A stretch of DNA of 64,000 bases from contig NZ_PHUL01000001.1 of the NCBI RefSeq assembly GCF_002813425.1, forward strand, positions 124,001 through 188,000, read 5' to 3'. The notes under the pieces were generated by a model, which saw only the letters and a program-made list of their open reading frames with translations, was not told the DNA's origin and did no database searches. The position numbers were made by a program, and so were the translations under genes. The stretch is from Cellulophaga sp. RHA19 (GTDB taxonomy: Bacteria > Bacteroidota > Bacteroidia > Flavobacteriales > Flavobacteriaceae). Positions 52,800-62,937 of this stretch are shown piece after piece. Every line of letters starts with the position of its first letter. Within the stretch, counting starts at the first letter, position 1.

Positions 52800-55490
52800 T
52801 TAATCATCTGCAATATTTGGAGCAAGCCATTTTAAAGCCGTCTCTAACTCTATATTTTTTCTAGTTGCAAAATCTTCAACTTGATCTTCTTTTATTTTTC
52901 CTACTCCAAAATAACGTGCATCTGGATTAGCAAAATAATACCCAGAAACCGATGCTGCTGGCCACATTGCCAAACTATCTGTAAGTTCTACACCAATAGT
53001 TTCTTTTACTTTTAAAATATCCCAAATAGTAGGTTTTTCTAAATGATCTGGACAAGCAGGGTACCCTGGTGCAGGTCTAATACCTTTATACTCTTCTTTT
53101 ATTAGAGCTTCGTTATCTAAAGTTTCATTACTAGCATATCCCCAATGAGTAGTTCTAATGTCTTTATGCAGGCATTCTGCAAAAGCCTCTGCTAGCCTAT
53201 CTGCTAAAGCTTTTACCATGATAGAATTGTAATCGTCTAAATCTTTACGGTACTGCTCTGCAATTTCCTCTGCTCCAAAACCTGTACTAACACAAAAACA
53301 CCCCATATAATCATCTACACCAGCATCTTTTGGCGCAATAAAATCAGACAATGCAAAGTTTGGCTTACCAGCATACTTTTTTAATTGCTGACGTAAGGTC
53401 CTAAACGTATGTTTACCGTTTGGTGTGTCTAATTCAATATCATCATCATTAATTGTATTGGCCTTAAACAAACCAAAAATAGCTTTTGCAGTAAGCAATT
53501 TTTCATCAATAAGTTTTGTGAGCATTTCTTGCGCTTCAGCAAATAAATCTGTGGCTTGGGTACCTACAATTTCATCGGTTAAAATATCTGGAAATTTACC
53601 GTGCAACTCCCAGCTTCTAAAAAACGGAGTCCAATCTATAAACTCTACCAACTTACTTAAATCATATTCCTCTATAACTTGTATTCCAAGTGTATTTGGC
53701 TTTATAATTTCTGATGTTTTCCAATCTATTTTGTACTTGTTTTTACGTGCTGCATCTATAGGCAAATACTCTTTATGTTTGGTACGCTTTAAAAACTGTT
53801 TTCTAAACTCTTCGTAATCTAGTTTTATAGTCTCTTTGTATTTTTCTCCTGTTTCTTTTTGCAACAAATCACCAACAACTGTTACTGCTCTAGAGGCATC
53901 ATTAACATATACCACAGCATTTTTATATTGCGGATCTATTTTTACGGCAGTATGTGCTTTGCTTGTAGTTGCACCTCCAATAAGCAATGGTACACTAAAA
54001 TTTTGGCGCTCCATTTCTTTTGCTAAAAAGACCATTTCATCTAAAGACGGTGTTATTAACCCGCTTAAACCAATAACATCTACATTATGTTCTTTTGCTG
54101 CTTGTATAATTTTTTCTGGCGGCACCATTACCCCTAAATCTACAATCTCATAATTGTTACAAGCCAAAACAACACCCACAATATTTTTACCTATATCATG
54201 TACATCTCCTTTTACAGTAGCCATTAAAATTTTTCCAGCTGAAGAAGACCCTCCTTCTTGCGGATTTTTAAGCTTTTCCTCTTCTATGTAAGGCAATAAG
54301 TAAGCAACCGCTTTTTTCATTACTCGTGCCGACTTTACAACCTGTGGTAAAAACATTTTTCCGCTACCAAACAAGTCACCAACAACGTTCATCCCTGTCA
54401 TTAAATGACCCTCTATAACCTCAATAGGTTTGTCTACACTTTGCCTAGCTGCTTCTACATCTTCTACAATATACTGGTCTATACCCTTTACCAAAGCTCT
54501 GGTTATACGGTTTTGTATAGGTTCTTCTCTCCAAGATAAATCTACCGTGCTTTCCTTTGCCTTGCCAACTACTGTATCTGCAAAATCTAGCAAACGCTCT
54601 GTAGCATCATCTCTACGGTCTAACATTACATCCTCTACACGCTCTAATAAATCCTTAGGAATATCATCATAAACCTCTAACATAGTAGGGTTAACAATTC
54701 CCATATTCATACCTGCCTGTATAGCGTGGTATAAAAACACCGAGTGCATAGCCTCACGTACAGGATTGTTACCTCTAAAAGAAAATGACACATTACTAAC
54801 GCCACCACTTACACTACAGTGCGGCAAATTCTCTTTTACCCAAGCCGTAGCTTCTATAAAGTCTATGGCGTTGCGTCTGTGCTCATCCATACCGGTGGCA
54901 ACAGGAAAAATATTAAGGTCAAAAATAATATCCTCTGGAGCAAAGTTTACTTTATTAACTAGAACGTCATAAGATCGTTTAGCTATTTCTATTCTACGCT
55001 CGTAATTATCTGCCTGACCAACCTCATCAAAGGCCATTACAATTACGGCTGCACCATAACGTTTAATAAGTTTTGCGTGGTGTATAAATTCTGCTTCGCC
55101 TTCTTTTAGACTAATAGAATTTACCACACACTTACCTTGTACAACTTGCAAACCAGCTTCTATAATTTCCCATTTAGAACTGTCTATCATTATAGGAACT
55201 CTAGAGATATCTGGTTCTGCAATAATTAGATTTAGGAACTTAACCATAGCCTCTTTGCCATCTATAAGTCCGTCATCCATATTAATGTCTATTATTTGAG
55301 CACCACCATCTACTTGGTGACGAGCAATAGCCAAAGCTTCATCAAACTTTTCTTCTTTTATTAACCTTAAGAACTTTTTAGAACCAGCAACATTGGTACG
55401 CTCACCAACATTTATAAAATTGGTGTTTTCCGTAACAATTAAAGGTTCTAGTCCGGATAGTTTTAAGTATTTAGGTTTTTCATTTTTCAT
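52800..55490 (-). CDS. metH: cobalamin-dependent methionine synthase, folate/B12/reactivation part
   Basis: This is the second half of MetH, which methylates homocysteine with methyl-THF. From the ATG at 55490 (896 residues) the order is: pterin-binding barrel (about 10-280, [14 protein letters not shown]), cobalamin-binding cap and domain (about 310-560, with [15 protein letters not shown] carrying the B12-ligating His, and [13 protein letters not shown]), and the SAM-binding reactivation domain (about 570-896, ending in [15 protein letters not shown] and YFGVGKI). The homocysteine domain is missing and is supplied by the gene just upstream, whose TAA overlaps this ATG (TAATG). Confidence 0.95.
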   Translation of the reverse strand: MKNEKPKYLKLSGLEPLIVTENTNFINVGERTNVAGSKKFLRLIKEEKFDEALAIARHQVDGGAQIIDINMDDGLIDGKEAMVKFLNLIIAEPDISRVPIMIDSSKWEIIEAGLQVVQGKCVVNSISLKEGEAEFIHHAKLIKRYGAAVIVMAFDEVGQADNYERRIEIAKRSYDVLVNKVNFAPEDIIFDLNIFPVATGMDEHRRNAIDFIEATAWVKENLPHCSVSGGVSNVSFSFRGNNPVREAMHSVFLYHAIQAGMNMGIVNPTMLEVYDDIPKDLLERVEDVMLDRRDDATERLLDFADTVVGKAKESTVDLSWREEPIQNRITRALVKGIDQYIVEDVEAARQSVDKPIEVIEGHLMTGMNVVGDLFGSGKMFLPQVVKSARVMKKAVAYLLPYIEEEKLKNPQEGGSSSAGKILMATVKGDVHDIGKNIVGVVLACNNYEIVDLGVMVPPEKIIQAAKEHNVDVIGLSGLITPSLDEMVFLAKEMERQNFSVPLLIGGATTSKAHTAVKIDPQYKNAVVYVNDASRAVTVVGDLLQKETGEKYKETIKLDYEEFRKQFLKRTKHKEYLPIDAARKNKYKIDWKTSEIIKPNTLGIQVIEEYDLSKLVEFIDWTPFFRSWELHGKFPDILTDEIVGTQATDLFAEAQEMLTKLIDEKLLTAKAIFGLFKANTINDDDIELDTPNGKHTFRTLRQQLKKYAGKPNFALSDFIAPKDAGVDDYMGCFCVSTGFGAEEIAEQYRKDLDDYNSIMVKALADRLAEAFAECLHKDIRTTHWGYASNETLDNEALIKEEYKGIRPAPGYPACPDHLEKPTIWDILKVKETIGVELTDSLAMWPAASVSGYYFANPDARYFGVGKIKEDQVEDFATRKNIELETALKWLAPNIADD

Positions 55491-56497
55491 TACGATGCCG
55501 TTTCTGCAGAAATACTTCTGGGTTTGTAATCTTTTGCTAAATTGGCAATTGCTGTAATATGTTCTGGTGTTGTACCGCAGCAACCACCAACAATGTTTAC
55601 CAAACTCTTGTCTAAATATTCTTTTATTTGTGCAGCCATTTCCTCTGCAGTCTCATCATACTCTCCAAAGGCATTTGGCAAACCTGCGTTTGGATGTGCT
55701 GATACTCCAAAACTTGTTTTAGCTGCCAAAACCTCTAAATGAGGCACCAATTGGTTTGCCCCTAAAGCACAATTAAAACCAACAGTTAAAATAGAAATAT
55801 GACTTATTGATATTAAAAAGGCTTCTGCTGTTTGTCCAGATAATGTTCTGCCAGAAGCATCTGTAATTGTACCACTTACCATTATAGGAACATCTATATT
55901 GCGTTCTTCTTTTACTTCTTCTATAGCAAATAATGCAGCCTTTGCATTAAGAGTATCAAAAATGGTTTCTACCAACAAAATATCTGAGCCACCATCTAGT
56001 AAAGCTTCTACTTGTAGTTTGTAGGCTATTCTAAGCTCATCAAAAGTAACGCCTCTAAAACCTGGGTCGTTAACATCTGGAGACATACTTGCTGTTTTAT
56101 TTGTAGGCCCTATACTACCCGCTACAAACCTTGGTTTGTGTGGTTCTTTTGCAGTAAACTCATCTGCTACTTGCTTTGCAATACGTGCCGACTCATAATT
56201 TAGCTCGTACACTAAATCTTCCATAAAATAGTCTGCCATTGCTATGGTTGTACCAGAAAAAGTGTTGGTTTCTACAATATCTGCACCAGCGGCAAAATAT
56301 TTGCGGTGTACTTCTGCTATAGCTTCTGGTTGAGTTAAGGAGAGTAAATCGTTATTACCTTGTAATGGGTGTTCCCAGTCTGCAAAGCGCTCGCCTCTAA
56401 AATCTTCTTCTGTGAATTTGTAGCGCTGTAACATTGTACCCATTGCACCGTCTAGCACTAAAACTCTTTCTTTTAATATGTCTTGTATACTTTTCAT
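55490..56497 (-). CDS. methionine synthase, homocysteine-binding part
   Basis: A 335-residue homocysteine S-methyltransferase domain equal to the N-terminal quarter of MetH. Key features are [11 protein letters not shown] near residue 14, [12 protein letters not shown] near 79 (first zinc Cys region is VGFNCALGA near 241) and the zinc cysteines in [11 protein letters not shown] near 308-310. With metH2 it forms a split methionine synthase; a broken single gene is less likely because the split falls at a clean domain border with a TAATG coupling and both parts are full length. A SAM-I riboswitch lies upstream. Confidence 0.93.
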   Translation of the reverse strand: MKSIQDILKERVLVLDGAMGTMLQRYKFTEEDFRGERFADWEHPLQGNNDLLSLTQPEAIAEVHRKYFAAGADIVETNTFSGTTIAMADYFMEDLVYELNYESARIAKQVADEFTAKEPHKPRFVAGSIGPTNKTASMSPDVNDPGFRGVTFDELRIAYKLQVEALLDGGSDILLVETIFDTLNAKAALFAIEEVKEERNIDVPIMVSGTITDASGRTLSGQTAEAFLISISHISILTVGFNCALGANQLVPHLEVLAAKTSFGVSAHPNAGLPNAFGEYDETAEEMAAQIKEYLDKSLVNIVGGCCGTTPEHITAIANLAKDYKPRSISAETAS

Positions 56498-56519
56498 TGT
56501 ACCGTTTAATCTCTTTTTT

Positions 56520-56612
56520 GTGCGTTAGGGATTGATGCGGCATCTTTTTGGTGGCAACGGTTTGTAAAACCTGCTTGCTAAAACCAAAAAATACAGCAAA
56601 AAGCCTGGCCAT
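56520..56612. repeat. degenerate intergenic repeat, copy B
   Basis: Read on the minus strand, this region ends GCATCAATCCCTAACGCA and is related to copy A at 52700-52795. It lies in the 5' untranslated region of metH1, between the SAM riboswitch and the start codon. It includes CTTTTTG T-tracts and GTTGCCACC/GGTGGCAAC. No supported ORF is present, although a chance frame runs through it. Confidence 0.6.
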
Positions 56613-56632
56613 TTGTGCTTGCAAACAAATGG
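56598..56632 (-). terminator. candidate expression-platform terminator of the SAM riboswitch
   Basis: On the minus strand CCATTTGT pairs with ACAAATGG (plus 56609-56616 and 56625-56632) around an 8-nt loop, followed 6 nt later by a CTTTTTG tract. A CACAAAT just 3' of the aptamer (56690s) could pair with ATTTGT of this hairpin as an antiterminator. The T tract is weak, so the assignment is tentative. Confidence 0.42.
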
Positions 56633-56696
56633 AACGCTATAAATAAAATATCAAGTAAGGTAAATGAGATAAGACTGTGAATGTCTTTCTAATTTG

Positions 56697-56816
56697 TGAG
56701 TTATCTGCCGTGTTGTTTTATAACAACGTAGTAGAATGTAGCACCTTCTTTAAATAAGAATAAAGGGTTGCTAAGGTTTCATAGGGTCTAATCCCTCCAC
56801 CTTTCTTGATAACGTT
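56697..56816 (-). ncRNA. SAM-I (S-box) riboswitch
   Basis: The minus strand contains the S-box core: P1 GTTATC (56808-56813) pairing with GATAAC (56700-56705), AAAGGTGGAGGGA, the ACCCTATGAAACCTTAGCAACC segment and GGTGCTACATTC, in the standard order and spacing, plus the P4 hairpin GTTGTT/AACAAC. S-adenosylmethionine binding should stabilise P1 and lower expression of metH1-metH2-metF. It is the regulatory head of the methionine operon, about 200 bp before the metH1 ATG. Confidence 0.95.
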
Positions 56817-56845
56817 TTCAGTCTATTAATGAACTAATTGAGCTA

Positions 56846-56876
56846 CAAATTAACAGCACAACTTTTTTATAACCAA
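56846..56876 (-). promoter_or_regulatory. candidate promoter of the methionine operon
   Basis: On the minus strand TTG (56874-56876), 20 nt, then TTAATTTG (56846-56853), one base off TAnnTTTG. The start would be near 56841, 25 nt before the riboswitch aptamer. Confidence 0.45.
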
Positions 56877-56891
56877 ATATTGCTGGTAATT

Positions 56892-56930
56892 TTTAAGCCT
56901 ACACGTGTTTTTTACACATATAGGCTTAAA
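56892..56930. terminator. hairpin after the ferredoxin reductase gene
   Basis: TTTAAGCCTA (56892-56901) pairs with TAGGCTTAAA (56921-56930), with an inner GTGT/ACAC stem. It is 12 bp beyond the stop of the minus-strand reductase gene and probably ends the sulfate operon; a clear T tract is lacking. Confidence 0.55.
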
Positions 56931-56942
56931 ATTGTAATATTT

Positions 56943-58004
56943 TTACGAAATGCTTTGTACAACTTCTTTTTTGGCTTCTTTTTTAGAACCATCAAAACCT
57001 TCTACACCACCTACAGTTGTGTATTTCATTACATAACGTTTACCTGGATTTATGCGTTGGTATGCACTTTGACACATTACGGCTGCTTCATGAAAACCAG
57101 ATAAAATTAGTTTTAATTTTCCTTTATAGGTGTTAACATCGCCAATTGCGTATACACCAGGAATGTTGGTTTGGTAGTCGTAAGAGTTGTCTACTTTTAT
57201 GGCATTTTTCTCTATTTCTAATCCCCAATTTCCTATTGGACCTAATTTAGGTGATAGTCCAAATAAAGGAATAAAATTGTCTACTTCTACGTAGCTTTCT
57301 CCTTTTTCCTCGTCGTTATATTTTACAACTACGGCCTCTAAATTATCGTCTCCGTATAGCTTGGTTACTTGTGCCTCTGTAAATAATTTTATTTTACCTG
57401 CTTTTGCAAGTTCTGATGCTTTTTCTACAGAATCTAAAGCGCCTCTAAACTCATTTCTACGGTGTACTAAAGATACTTCTGCTGCTATGTCTGCTAAGAA
57501 AATTGCCCAGTCTAATGCAGAATCTCCACCACCAGCAATAACAACTTTTTTGTCTCTGTATACTTCTGGATCTTTAATCATATAAGCAACACCTTTATCT
57601 TCAAAATTAAGAATGTTCTCTATTTGCGGTTTTCTAGGCTCAAAAGATCCTAAACCACCTGCAATTACAACTACCGGTGCATTATGCTTTGTTCCTTTAT
57701 TTGTGGTTACTACAAAAGTACCATCGTCTAACTTATCTAAAGTATCTGCTCTTTCTGCTAATGTAAAACCAGGCTCAAAAGATTTTATTTGCTCCATTAG
57801 ATTGGTAACCAAATCACCTGCTAAAATTTCTGGAAAAGCAGGAATATCATAGATTGGTTTTTTAGGATATATCTCTGCACACTGTCCGCCTGGTTGCGGC
57901 AATGCATCTATTAAATGGCATTTAAGTTTTAACAAACCTGCCTCAAAAACGGTAAACAATCCTGTTGGTCCTGCGCCAATAATTAATATATCTGTCTTAA
58001 TCAT
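56943..58004 (-). CDS. ferredoxin/flavodoxin--NADP+ reductase (thioredoxin-reductase-like)
   Basis: A 353-residue flavoprotein of the YumC/type 2 FNR family. FAD motif GAGPTGLFTVFEAGLLK near residue 8, PGGQCAEIYP near 38, NADPH motif GGGDSALDWAIFLAD near 159, and the second FAD segment YAIGDVNTYKGKLKLI near 293. The CxxC of true thioredoxin reductases is absent, so it should pass electrons to ferredoxin or flavodoxin. As the last gene of the sulfate-reduction operon, it is a good candidate to feed electrons to the sulfite reductase upstream, which lacks a flavoprotein subunit. Confidence 0.92.
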   Translation of the reverse strand: MIKTDILIIGAGPTGLFTVFEAGLLKLKCHLIDALPQPGGQCAEIYPKKPIYDIPAFPEILAGDLVTNLMEQIKSFEPGFTLAERADTLDKLDDGTFVVTTNKGTKHNAPVVVIAGGLGSFEPRKPQIENILNFEDKGVAYMIKDPEVYRDKKVVIAGGGDSALDWAIFLADIAAEVSLVHRRNEFRGALDSVEKASELAKAGKIKLFTEAQVTKLYGDDNLEAVVVKYNDEEKGESYVEVDNFIPLFGLSPKLGPIGNWGLEIEKNAIKVDNSYDYQTNIPGVYAIGDVNTYKGKLKLILSGFHEAAVMCQSAYQRINPGKRYVMKYTTVGGVEGFDGSKKEAKKEVVQSIS

Positions 58005-58053
58005 AATTTTAATTTAGTACTTACTAATGAGTATTTATCCTCATTCTAATGTT

Positions 58054-58641
58054 TTAATTATTTTCTTTTTTATCTACTAAGGAACTTGTAATCTGATTCA
58101 TTTTATCTACTTTTTCTTCAAAATCTCCTTTTATGGTTTTCCTGTAATCGTTTAAATTCTGAACCATTTTACTAATATCTTCTGGTATTACGTCTTCAAA
58201 AAACTGACGCAAACGTTTTGCTGTTGTTGGCGACTTACCATTGGTAGAAATACCAATTTTTACATTGCCTTTGGTTACAATTCCGCCCATATAAAAATCG
58301 CAATACGGAGGATTATCTGCTACGTTTACCAATTTAAATTGTGCTCTACAATCTTTATACACTTGCACATTAACATCTACATTATCTGTAGTTGCTACTA
58401 CCATATGTTTGCCGTCTAAATAACTAACATTGTACACGTCTGTAATAGTTGTAACATTAAATTTATTTGCCAGTTGTAACGTTTTTTCTGCATACCAAGG
58501 AGACACCATTGTTACCACAGCATCTGGACTAGACTTGGTTAAAAAGCGTAGTTTTTCTTCTGCCACATTACCGCCACCTACTATTAGCACGTGTAGTTGA
58601 GACGTTTTTAAAAAAACTGGATATAAATTGTTACGTTCCAT
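58054..58641 (-). CDS. precorrin-2 dehydrogenase/sirohydrochlorin ferrochelatase (CysG N-terminal type)
   Basis: A 195-residue enzyme of siroheme synthesis. The NAD-binding loop VGGGNVAEEKLRFL is at about residues 21-34; NVADNPPYCDFYMGG near 105 and KIGISTNGKSPTTAKRLRQ near 128 are the catalytic-site motifs of the CysG/Met8 family. It oxidises precorrin-2 and probably inserts iron. The next gene upstream supplies precorrin-2. The gap to it is 63 bp. Confidence 0.93.
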   Translation of the reverse strand: MERNNLYPVFLKTSQLHVLIVGGGNVAEEKLRFLTKSSPDAVVTMVSPWYAEKTLQLANKFNVTTITDVYNVSYLDGKHMVVATTDNVDVNVQVYKDCRAQFKLVNVADNPPYCDFYMGGIVTKGNVKIGISTNGKSPTTAKRLRQFFEDVIPEDISKMVQNLNDYRKTIKGDFEEKVDKMNQITSSLVDKKENN

Positions 58642-58704
58642 TACTTTATTTTTAGTGTTACGGTTTTGTTTACCTCATCAAAAATAACCAAATAACTGTA
58701 TCAC

Positions 58705-59487
58705 TTAATTTACTGCTGCTTCTTTTGCTTTTACTTCTTGTTGTACTTTATGCAATTGCGCTCTATGCCTAACAACATCACCAATTACAATAATTGCAGG
58801 ATTAGACAACTCATTTTCTTGCACTACTTTTTCTATGGTTGATATGGTACCAACGCCAACTTTTTCGTTAACAGTTGTTCCGTTTTGTATAATAGCTACG
58901 GGTGTTTCTGCTTTACCTTGTTGTTGAAACAGTTGTACAATTTCTGATAATTTACCCATACCCATTAGAATTACTACTGTTGCGCTAGACTTTGCTGCCA
59001 AATGTACATCTGTAGATAATTTATGGTTTTTTGTTGTACCAGTTATAACCCAAAAACTCTCTGAAGCTCCCCTTTTTGTTACTGGTATATTTTGAAAAGC
59101 TGGTACGGCTATTGAAGATGATATTCCTGGAACCATAGCAACAGCTACACCGAGACTAGCGGCATATTCCATTTCTTCTGAGCCACGACCAAAAATAAAT
59201 GGGTCGCCACCTTTTAAACGTACTACATTACCGTGACTTTTTGCTCTACTTACAATAAGCTCGTTAATTTGATCTTGTTGGTACGCATAACACCCTTTTC
59301 TTTTACCTACAAAAATTTGCTCTGCATTTACTGCATACTCTAGCAACTCTTTATTCACCAAAGCATCAAACAAAACAACATCTGCATTTTGCAATGCTTT
59401 TATGGCTTTTAGCGTAATAAGCTCTGCATCTCCAGGACCTGCACCAACTACTGTAAGTAGTCCGTTTGTATTTTGTTTGTTTGCCAT
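58705..59487 (-). CDS. cobA: uroporphyrinogen-III C-methyltransferase
   Basis: The enzyme methylates uroporphyrinogen III twice with SAM to give precorrin-2, the first step toward siroheme. Motifs: VGAGPGDAELITLKA near residue 14, VRLKGGDPFIFGRGSEEME near 87, and VPGISSSIAVPAFQNIPVTKRG near 118. Length is 260, the stand-alone form without fused dehydrogenase. It lies 4 bp after the sulfite reductase gene, whose siroheme cofactor it helps make. Confidence 0.95.
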   Translation of the reverse strand: MANKQNTNGLLTVVGAGPGDAELITLKAIKALQNADVVLFDALVNKELLEYAVNAEQIFVGKRKGCYAYQQDQINELIVSRAKSHGNVVRLKGGDPFIFGRGSEEMEYAASLGVAVAMVPGISSSIAVPAFQNIPVTKRGASESFWVITGTTKNHKLSTDVHLAAKSSATVVILMGMGKLSEIVQLFQQQGKAETPVAIIQNGTTVNEKVGVGTISTIEKVVQENELSNPAIIVIGDVVRHRAQLHKVQQEVKAKEAAVN

Positions 59488-59491
59488 AATT

Positions 59492-61582
59492 TTAAGCTTC
59501 TGCTAATTCTTTTTCTCTAAACTTTTGCACTACCTCTAAAAATACTTTAGAATCTTTAAGGTATGCTTCTGCAAACTCTTGTGTTGGCTTGTTGCTTTTT
59601 ATTTGCAAAGCCAAATCCTCAAAAGAAGTTTGTAACTCTATTAATCCGTTTGACACAAAATGGGTATCAAAATCTTTAATAATACTAATATGTGTGTTTG
59701 TTTTTGTGTTTTGTGCTGTAAGCAATGCTTTAGCGGAGTTTACCATTGCAGAATATGAATGAAAAATACTAGCAGACCATTTTTTATCTTCTAATGCCGT
59801 TGCAGCGTTTTCAATTTTTTCTTCACTTTCAAACAACAAGGTTGCTATTAAGTCTATAACCACACCTGCACACTCACCTACACCAATAGCTTTTTCATAA
59901 CGTTCTGTATTTCCCCAGTCTATAAAATCTTCTTGAGTTAAATTATCTATAGCTGTAAGGTGTTTTAGAAAATCATAAAAATAATGCTCTCCTTTTTCTT
60001 TGTAATACTCAGTAAATGATTGTCCGTTTGCATTGGCATCAAAATCGTTTAAAATTAAACGCAATGCTTCTGGACCTCTTTTACTTGGTACTTTTACAAC
60101 TTTATCTGCAAAAACACCATTACCATCTCCTAAATTACCACCACCTAACAATACTTGCAAAGCAGGCGCTACTAGTTTATCTTTTGTACGCACAGACATT
60201 CCTTGAAAACCTATGTTTGCCATATTGTGCTGACCACAGGCATTCATACATCCACTAATTTTTATAACAACATCTTTATTGTTTATGTACTGTGGGTATT
60301 CTGCTGTAATAACACGCTCTAATTCTGCTGCAATACCAGTACTACTTGCAATACCTAAATTACACGTATCTGTACCAGGACAAGCAGTAATATCTGATGC
60401 TTTGTTATAACCTGCCTCTACAAAGCCAAGTTTTTCTAACTCTGTATAAAAGAAAGGAACTAACTCCTCTTTTACATACGGTATTAGTATGTTTTGACGC
60501 AATGACAAACGAAATTCTCCGGCTGCATACGCATCTACTAAATCTGCTAATTGTCGTGCCTCTTCAATATAAAAATCTCCTAATTTTACTTTTATACCAA
60601 TAGCTACATAGCCTTGTTGTTTTTGAGGCACAAGGTTTGTGCTTTTCCATTGCTCAAAAGCAGTTCTATTATTAATAGCTACCTCTGGAGCTTTAGCATC
60701 TGCAACTTTTACCTTAGGATATGCATCTACATCTACAGGAAAAGAATTTTGCGGAATTGCATTTTGCTCTTCTTCTAACAATGCTCTAAATCCGTCTAGA
60801 CCAATATCTTTAAGCAAAAACTTCATTCTGGCTTTTGCTCTACTTTTACGTTCTCCGTATCTATCAAAAACACGAATAACACCATCCATTAACGGAATAA
60901 TTTTATCGGCCTCTAAAAAAGTATATAACTCTTCTGCGTGGCGTGGCTGCGAACCTAAACCACCTGCTAAAAGCACTTTAAAACCTCTAACTCCGTTTTC
61001 AATTTTAGCAATAAAACCAAGATCATGCATATAAGAAAGTCCTGTATCTGCATCACTAGAAGAGAAAGAAACTTTAAATTTTCTTCCCATTTCTTGACTA
61101 ATAGGGTTTCTTAAAAAGTATTGAAACATTGCGTGTGCATAGGGAGATACATCAAAAGGTTCATCTACATCTATACCTGCAGTTTCACTAGCAGTTATAT
61201 TACGTACTGCATTACCACAAGCTTCTCTAATTGTAATATCATCCTTTGCTAATTGCGCCCACAGTTCTGGTGTACGCTCTATATCTACATAATGTATTTG
61301 AATATCTTGACGTGTAGTAATGTGCAAACGCCCTGTAGAATATTCTTCAGATACATCACAAATACGTTTTAGTTGCGTAGACGTTACTTTACCGTAAGGT
61401 AACTTTATACGAATCATTTGTACGCCTGGTTGACGCTGACCATAAATACCACGAGCCAAACGCAAACTTCTAAACTTTTCTTCGTCTAACTTACCGTCAT
61501 TAAACTGTCTAATTTTAGCTTCTAAATCTATAATATCTTTAGCTACTACTGGGTTTTCTATTTCTGTTCTAAAACTTTGCAT
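59492..61582 (-). CDS. siroheme-dependent sulfite reductase (nitrite/sulfite reductase family)
   Basis: The 696-residue enzyme reduces sulfite to sulfide with six electrons. Two ferredoxin-like/NirA half-domains each carry the siroheme-contacting residues (first: GRLHITTRQDIQIH near 84; second: RLSLRQNILIPYV near 358). The four cysteines that bind the 4Fe-4S cluster and siroheme are Cys401, Cys407 (CPGTDTCNLG) and Cys445, Cys449 (SGCMNACGQH). A helical C-terminal extension of about 130 residues (about 565-696) is extra compared with plain sulfite reductases and looks HEPN-like. Sulfate-operon context favours sulfite over nitrite. Confidence 0.93.
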   Translation of the reverse strand: MQSFRTEIENPVVAKDIIDLEAKIRQFNDGKLDEEKFRSLRLARGIYGQRQPGVQMIRIKLPYGKVTSTQLKRICDVSEEYSTGRLHITTRQDIQIHYVDIERTPELWAQLAKDDITIREACGNAVRNITASETAGIDVDEPFDVSPYAHAMFQYFLRNPISQEMGRKFKVSFSSSDADTGLSYMHDLGFIAKIENGVRGFKVLLAGGLGSQPRHAEELYTFLEADKIIPLMDGVIRVFDRYGERKSRAKARMKFLLKDIGLDGFRALLEEEQNAIPQNSFPVDVDAYPKVKVADAKAPEVAINNRTAFEQWKSTNLVPQKQQGYVAIGIKVKLGDFYIEEARQLADLVDAYAAGEFRLSLRQNILIPYVKEELVPFFYTELEKLGFVEAGYNKASDITACPGTDTCNLGIASSTGIAAELERVITAEYPQYINNKDVVIKISGCMNACGQHNMANIGFQGMSVRTKDKLVAPALQVLLGGGNLGDGNGVFADKVVKVPSKRGPEALRLILNDFDANANGQSFTEYYKEKGEHYFYDFLKHLTAIDNLTQEDFIDWGNTERYEKAIGVGECAGVVIDLIATLLFESEEKIENAATALEDKKWSASIFHSYSAMVNSAKALLTAQNTKTNTHISIIKDFDTHFVSNGLIELQTSFEDLALQIKSNKPTQEFAEAYLKDSKVFLEVVQKFREKELAEA

Positions 61583-61689
61583 TTGCTTGTGATTATGGCT
61601 TTTTTTATAATTACTATTATCCTATAGATATAATAGGATTTTAGACAAAAAAGTGCTTAAAATAAACACTCTTTACTATATCTTTTGGC

Positions 61690-62937
61690 TTAATTTATAA
61701 ATCCTGCACCAGCCGTTGTATTGGTTTGCGCATCAATTAAAATAAAAGCTCCGTTAGATTTATTATCGTTATAACTATCAAAATAAATAGGCTTACTAAG
61801 TTTTATACTCACTTCTCCTATTTCATTTAAAGATAGCTTGTTATTGTTTTCCTGTTCACCAGTATAATCTGTTGCTATAACACTGTTTATGCTATCTATC
61901 TTAGACAATACACGGTTAGTGTTGTGTTGCACAATATACTTTGTTCCTGGCACAAGGTTTTTACTATCCATCCAACAAACTGTAGCGGTAACCTGCTTTT
62001 CAATTTTAGGAAGCTCATTTGTTTTAACAAGCATATCTCCTCTTGTAATGTTAATATCATCTTCTAAAGTGATATTAACAGAACTACCTGCTGGCGCCTC
62101 ATTATAAGTCTTATCAAAAAAGAATATCTCTTTTATTTTAGACTGAGTTAAAGAAGGTAAAACAGTTACAGCATCTCCTACTTTTAAGCTTCCACCTGTA
62201 ATTTTACCTGCATAGCCTCTAAAATCGTGAAACTCATCTGTTTTTGGCCTGATTACGGTTTGCACAGGAAAACGTACTTTACCAGCATCATATACATCTT
62301 GCGCCTCTAATTCTTCTAAATGCCCTAAAATTGTATCACCATTGTACCAAGACATTGCATCTGTTTTGTCTACAATATTATCCCCTTTAAGTGCGCTTAC
62401 AGGTATGTAACTTACAATTTGTTCTTCATAAGTACTTTTTGCATTTAAGGCTTCAAAATCTTTTTTGATATTATTAAATACCTCTTCAGAATAGTCTACC
62501 AAATCCATTTTATTAACAGCAACTATTACGTTTTTAACACGTAATAAATTATTGATAAAAAAGTGTCGGTATGTTTGTTCTATAACTCCTTTTCTGGCAT
62601 CTATTAAAATAATAGCCACCTGAGATGTTGATGCACCTGTAACCATATTTCTGGTATACTCTACGTGACCAGGAGTATCTGCAATAATGTAACTCTTTGT
62701 TGGTGTTGAAAAATAGATATGAGCAACATCTATAGTAATACCTTGCTCACGTTCTGCAACTAAACCATCTGTAGCTAATGAAAAATCTAGGTAATCATAC
62801 CCACGTTGTTCACTGCTCTTTTTTATGGCCTCTAATTTATCTTCAGTAAGCGATTTTGTATCGTAAAGTAGCCTACCAATTAAGGTACTTTTACCATCAT
62901 CTACACTACCTGCTGTTGCTATTTTTAGTACGTTCAT
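61690..62937 (-). CDS. cysN: sulfate adenylyltransferase subunit 1 (GTPase)
   Basis: CysN is an EF-Tu-like GTPase that drives ATP sulfurylase, forming APS from sulfate with CysD. G1 GSVDDGKST is at residues 10-18, G2 ITIDVAHIYF near 68-77, G3 DTPGHVEY near 87, G4 NKMD near 142, then two beta-barrel domains to residue 415. There is no fused APS kinase (CysC) domain. It lies 113 bp downstream of cysD. Confidence 0.95.
   Translation of the reverse strand: MNVLKIATAGSVDDGKSTLIGRLLYDTKSLTEDKLEAIKKSSEQRGYDYLDFSLATDGLVAEREQGITIDVAHIYFSTPTKSYIIADTPGHVEYTRNMVTGASTSQVAIILIDARKGVIEQTYRHFFINNLLRVKNVIVAVNKMDLVDYSEEVFNNIKKDFEALNAKSTYEEQIVSYIPVSALKGDNIVDKTDAMSWYNGDTILGHLEELEAQDVYDAGKVRFPVQTVIRPKTDEFHDFRGYAGKITGGSLKVGDAVTVLPSLTQSKIKEIFFFDKTYNEAPAGSSVNITLEDDINITRGDMLVKTNELPKIEKQVTATVCWMDSKNLVPGTKYIVQHNTNRVLSKIDSINSVIATDYTGEQENNNKLSLNEIGEVSIKLSKPIYFDSYNDNKSNGAFILIDAQTNTTAGAGFIN

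Noticed and set aside
52800..56497. metH as a single gene broken by a frameshift
   Set aside because: The break falls at the border between the homocysteine and folate domains, both halves are complete, and the TAATG overlap is a normal coupling. Split MetH is recalled from other Flavobacteriaceae.
56397..56624. 75-codon minus-strand frame across the metH1 start
   Set aside because: It overlaps metH1 in another frame and runs through the repeat element; composition is not protein-like.
56838..57104. 88-codon plus-strand frame downstream of the methionine operon promoter
   Set aside because: It is antisense to the ferredoxin reductase gene and to the hairpin after it; no independent support.
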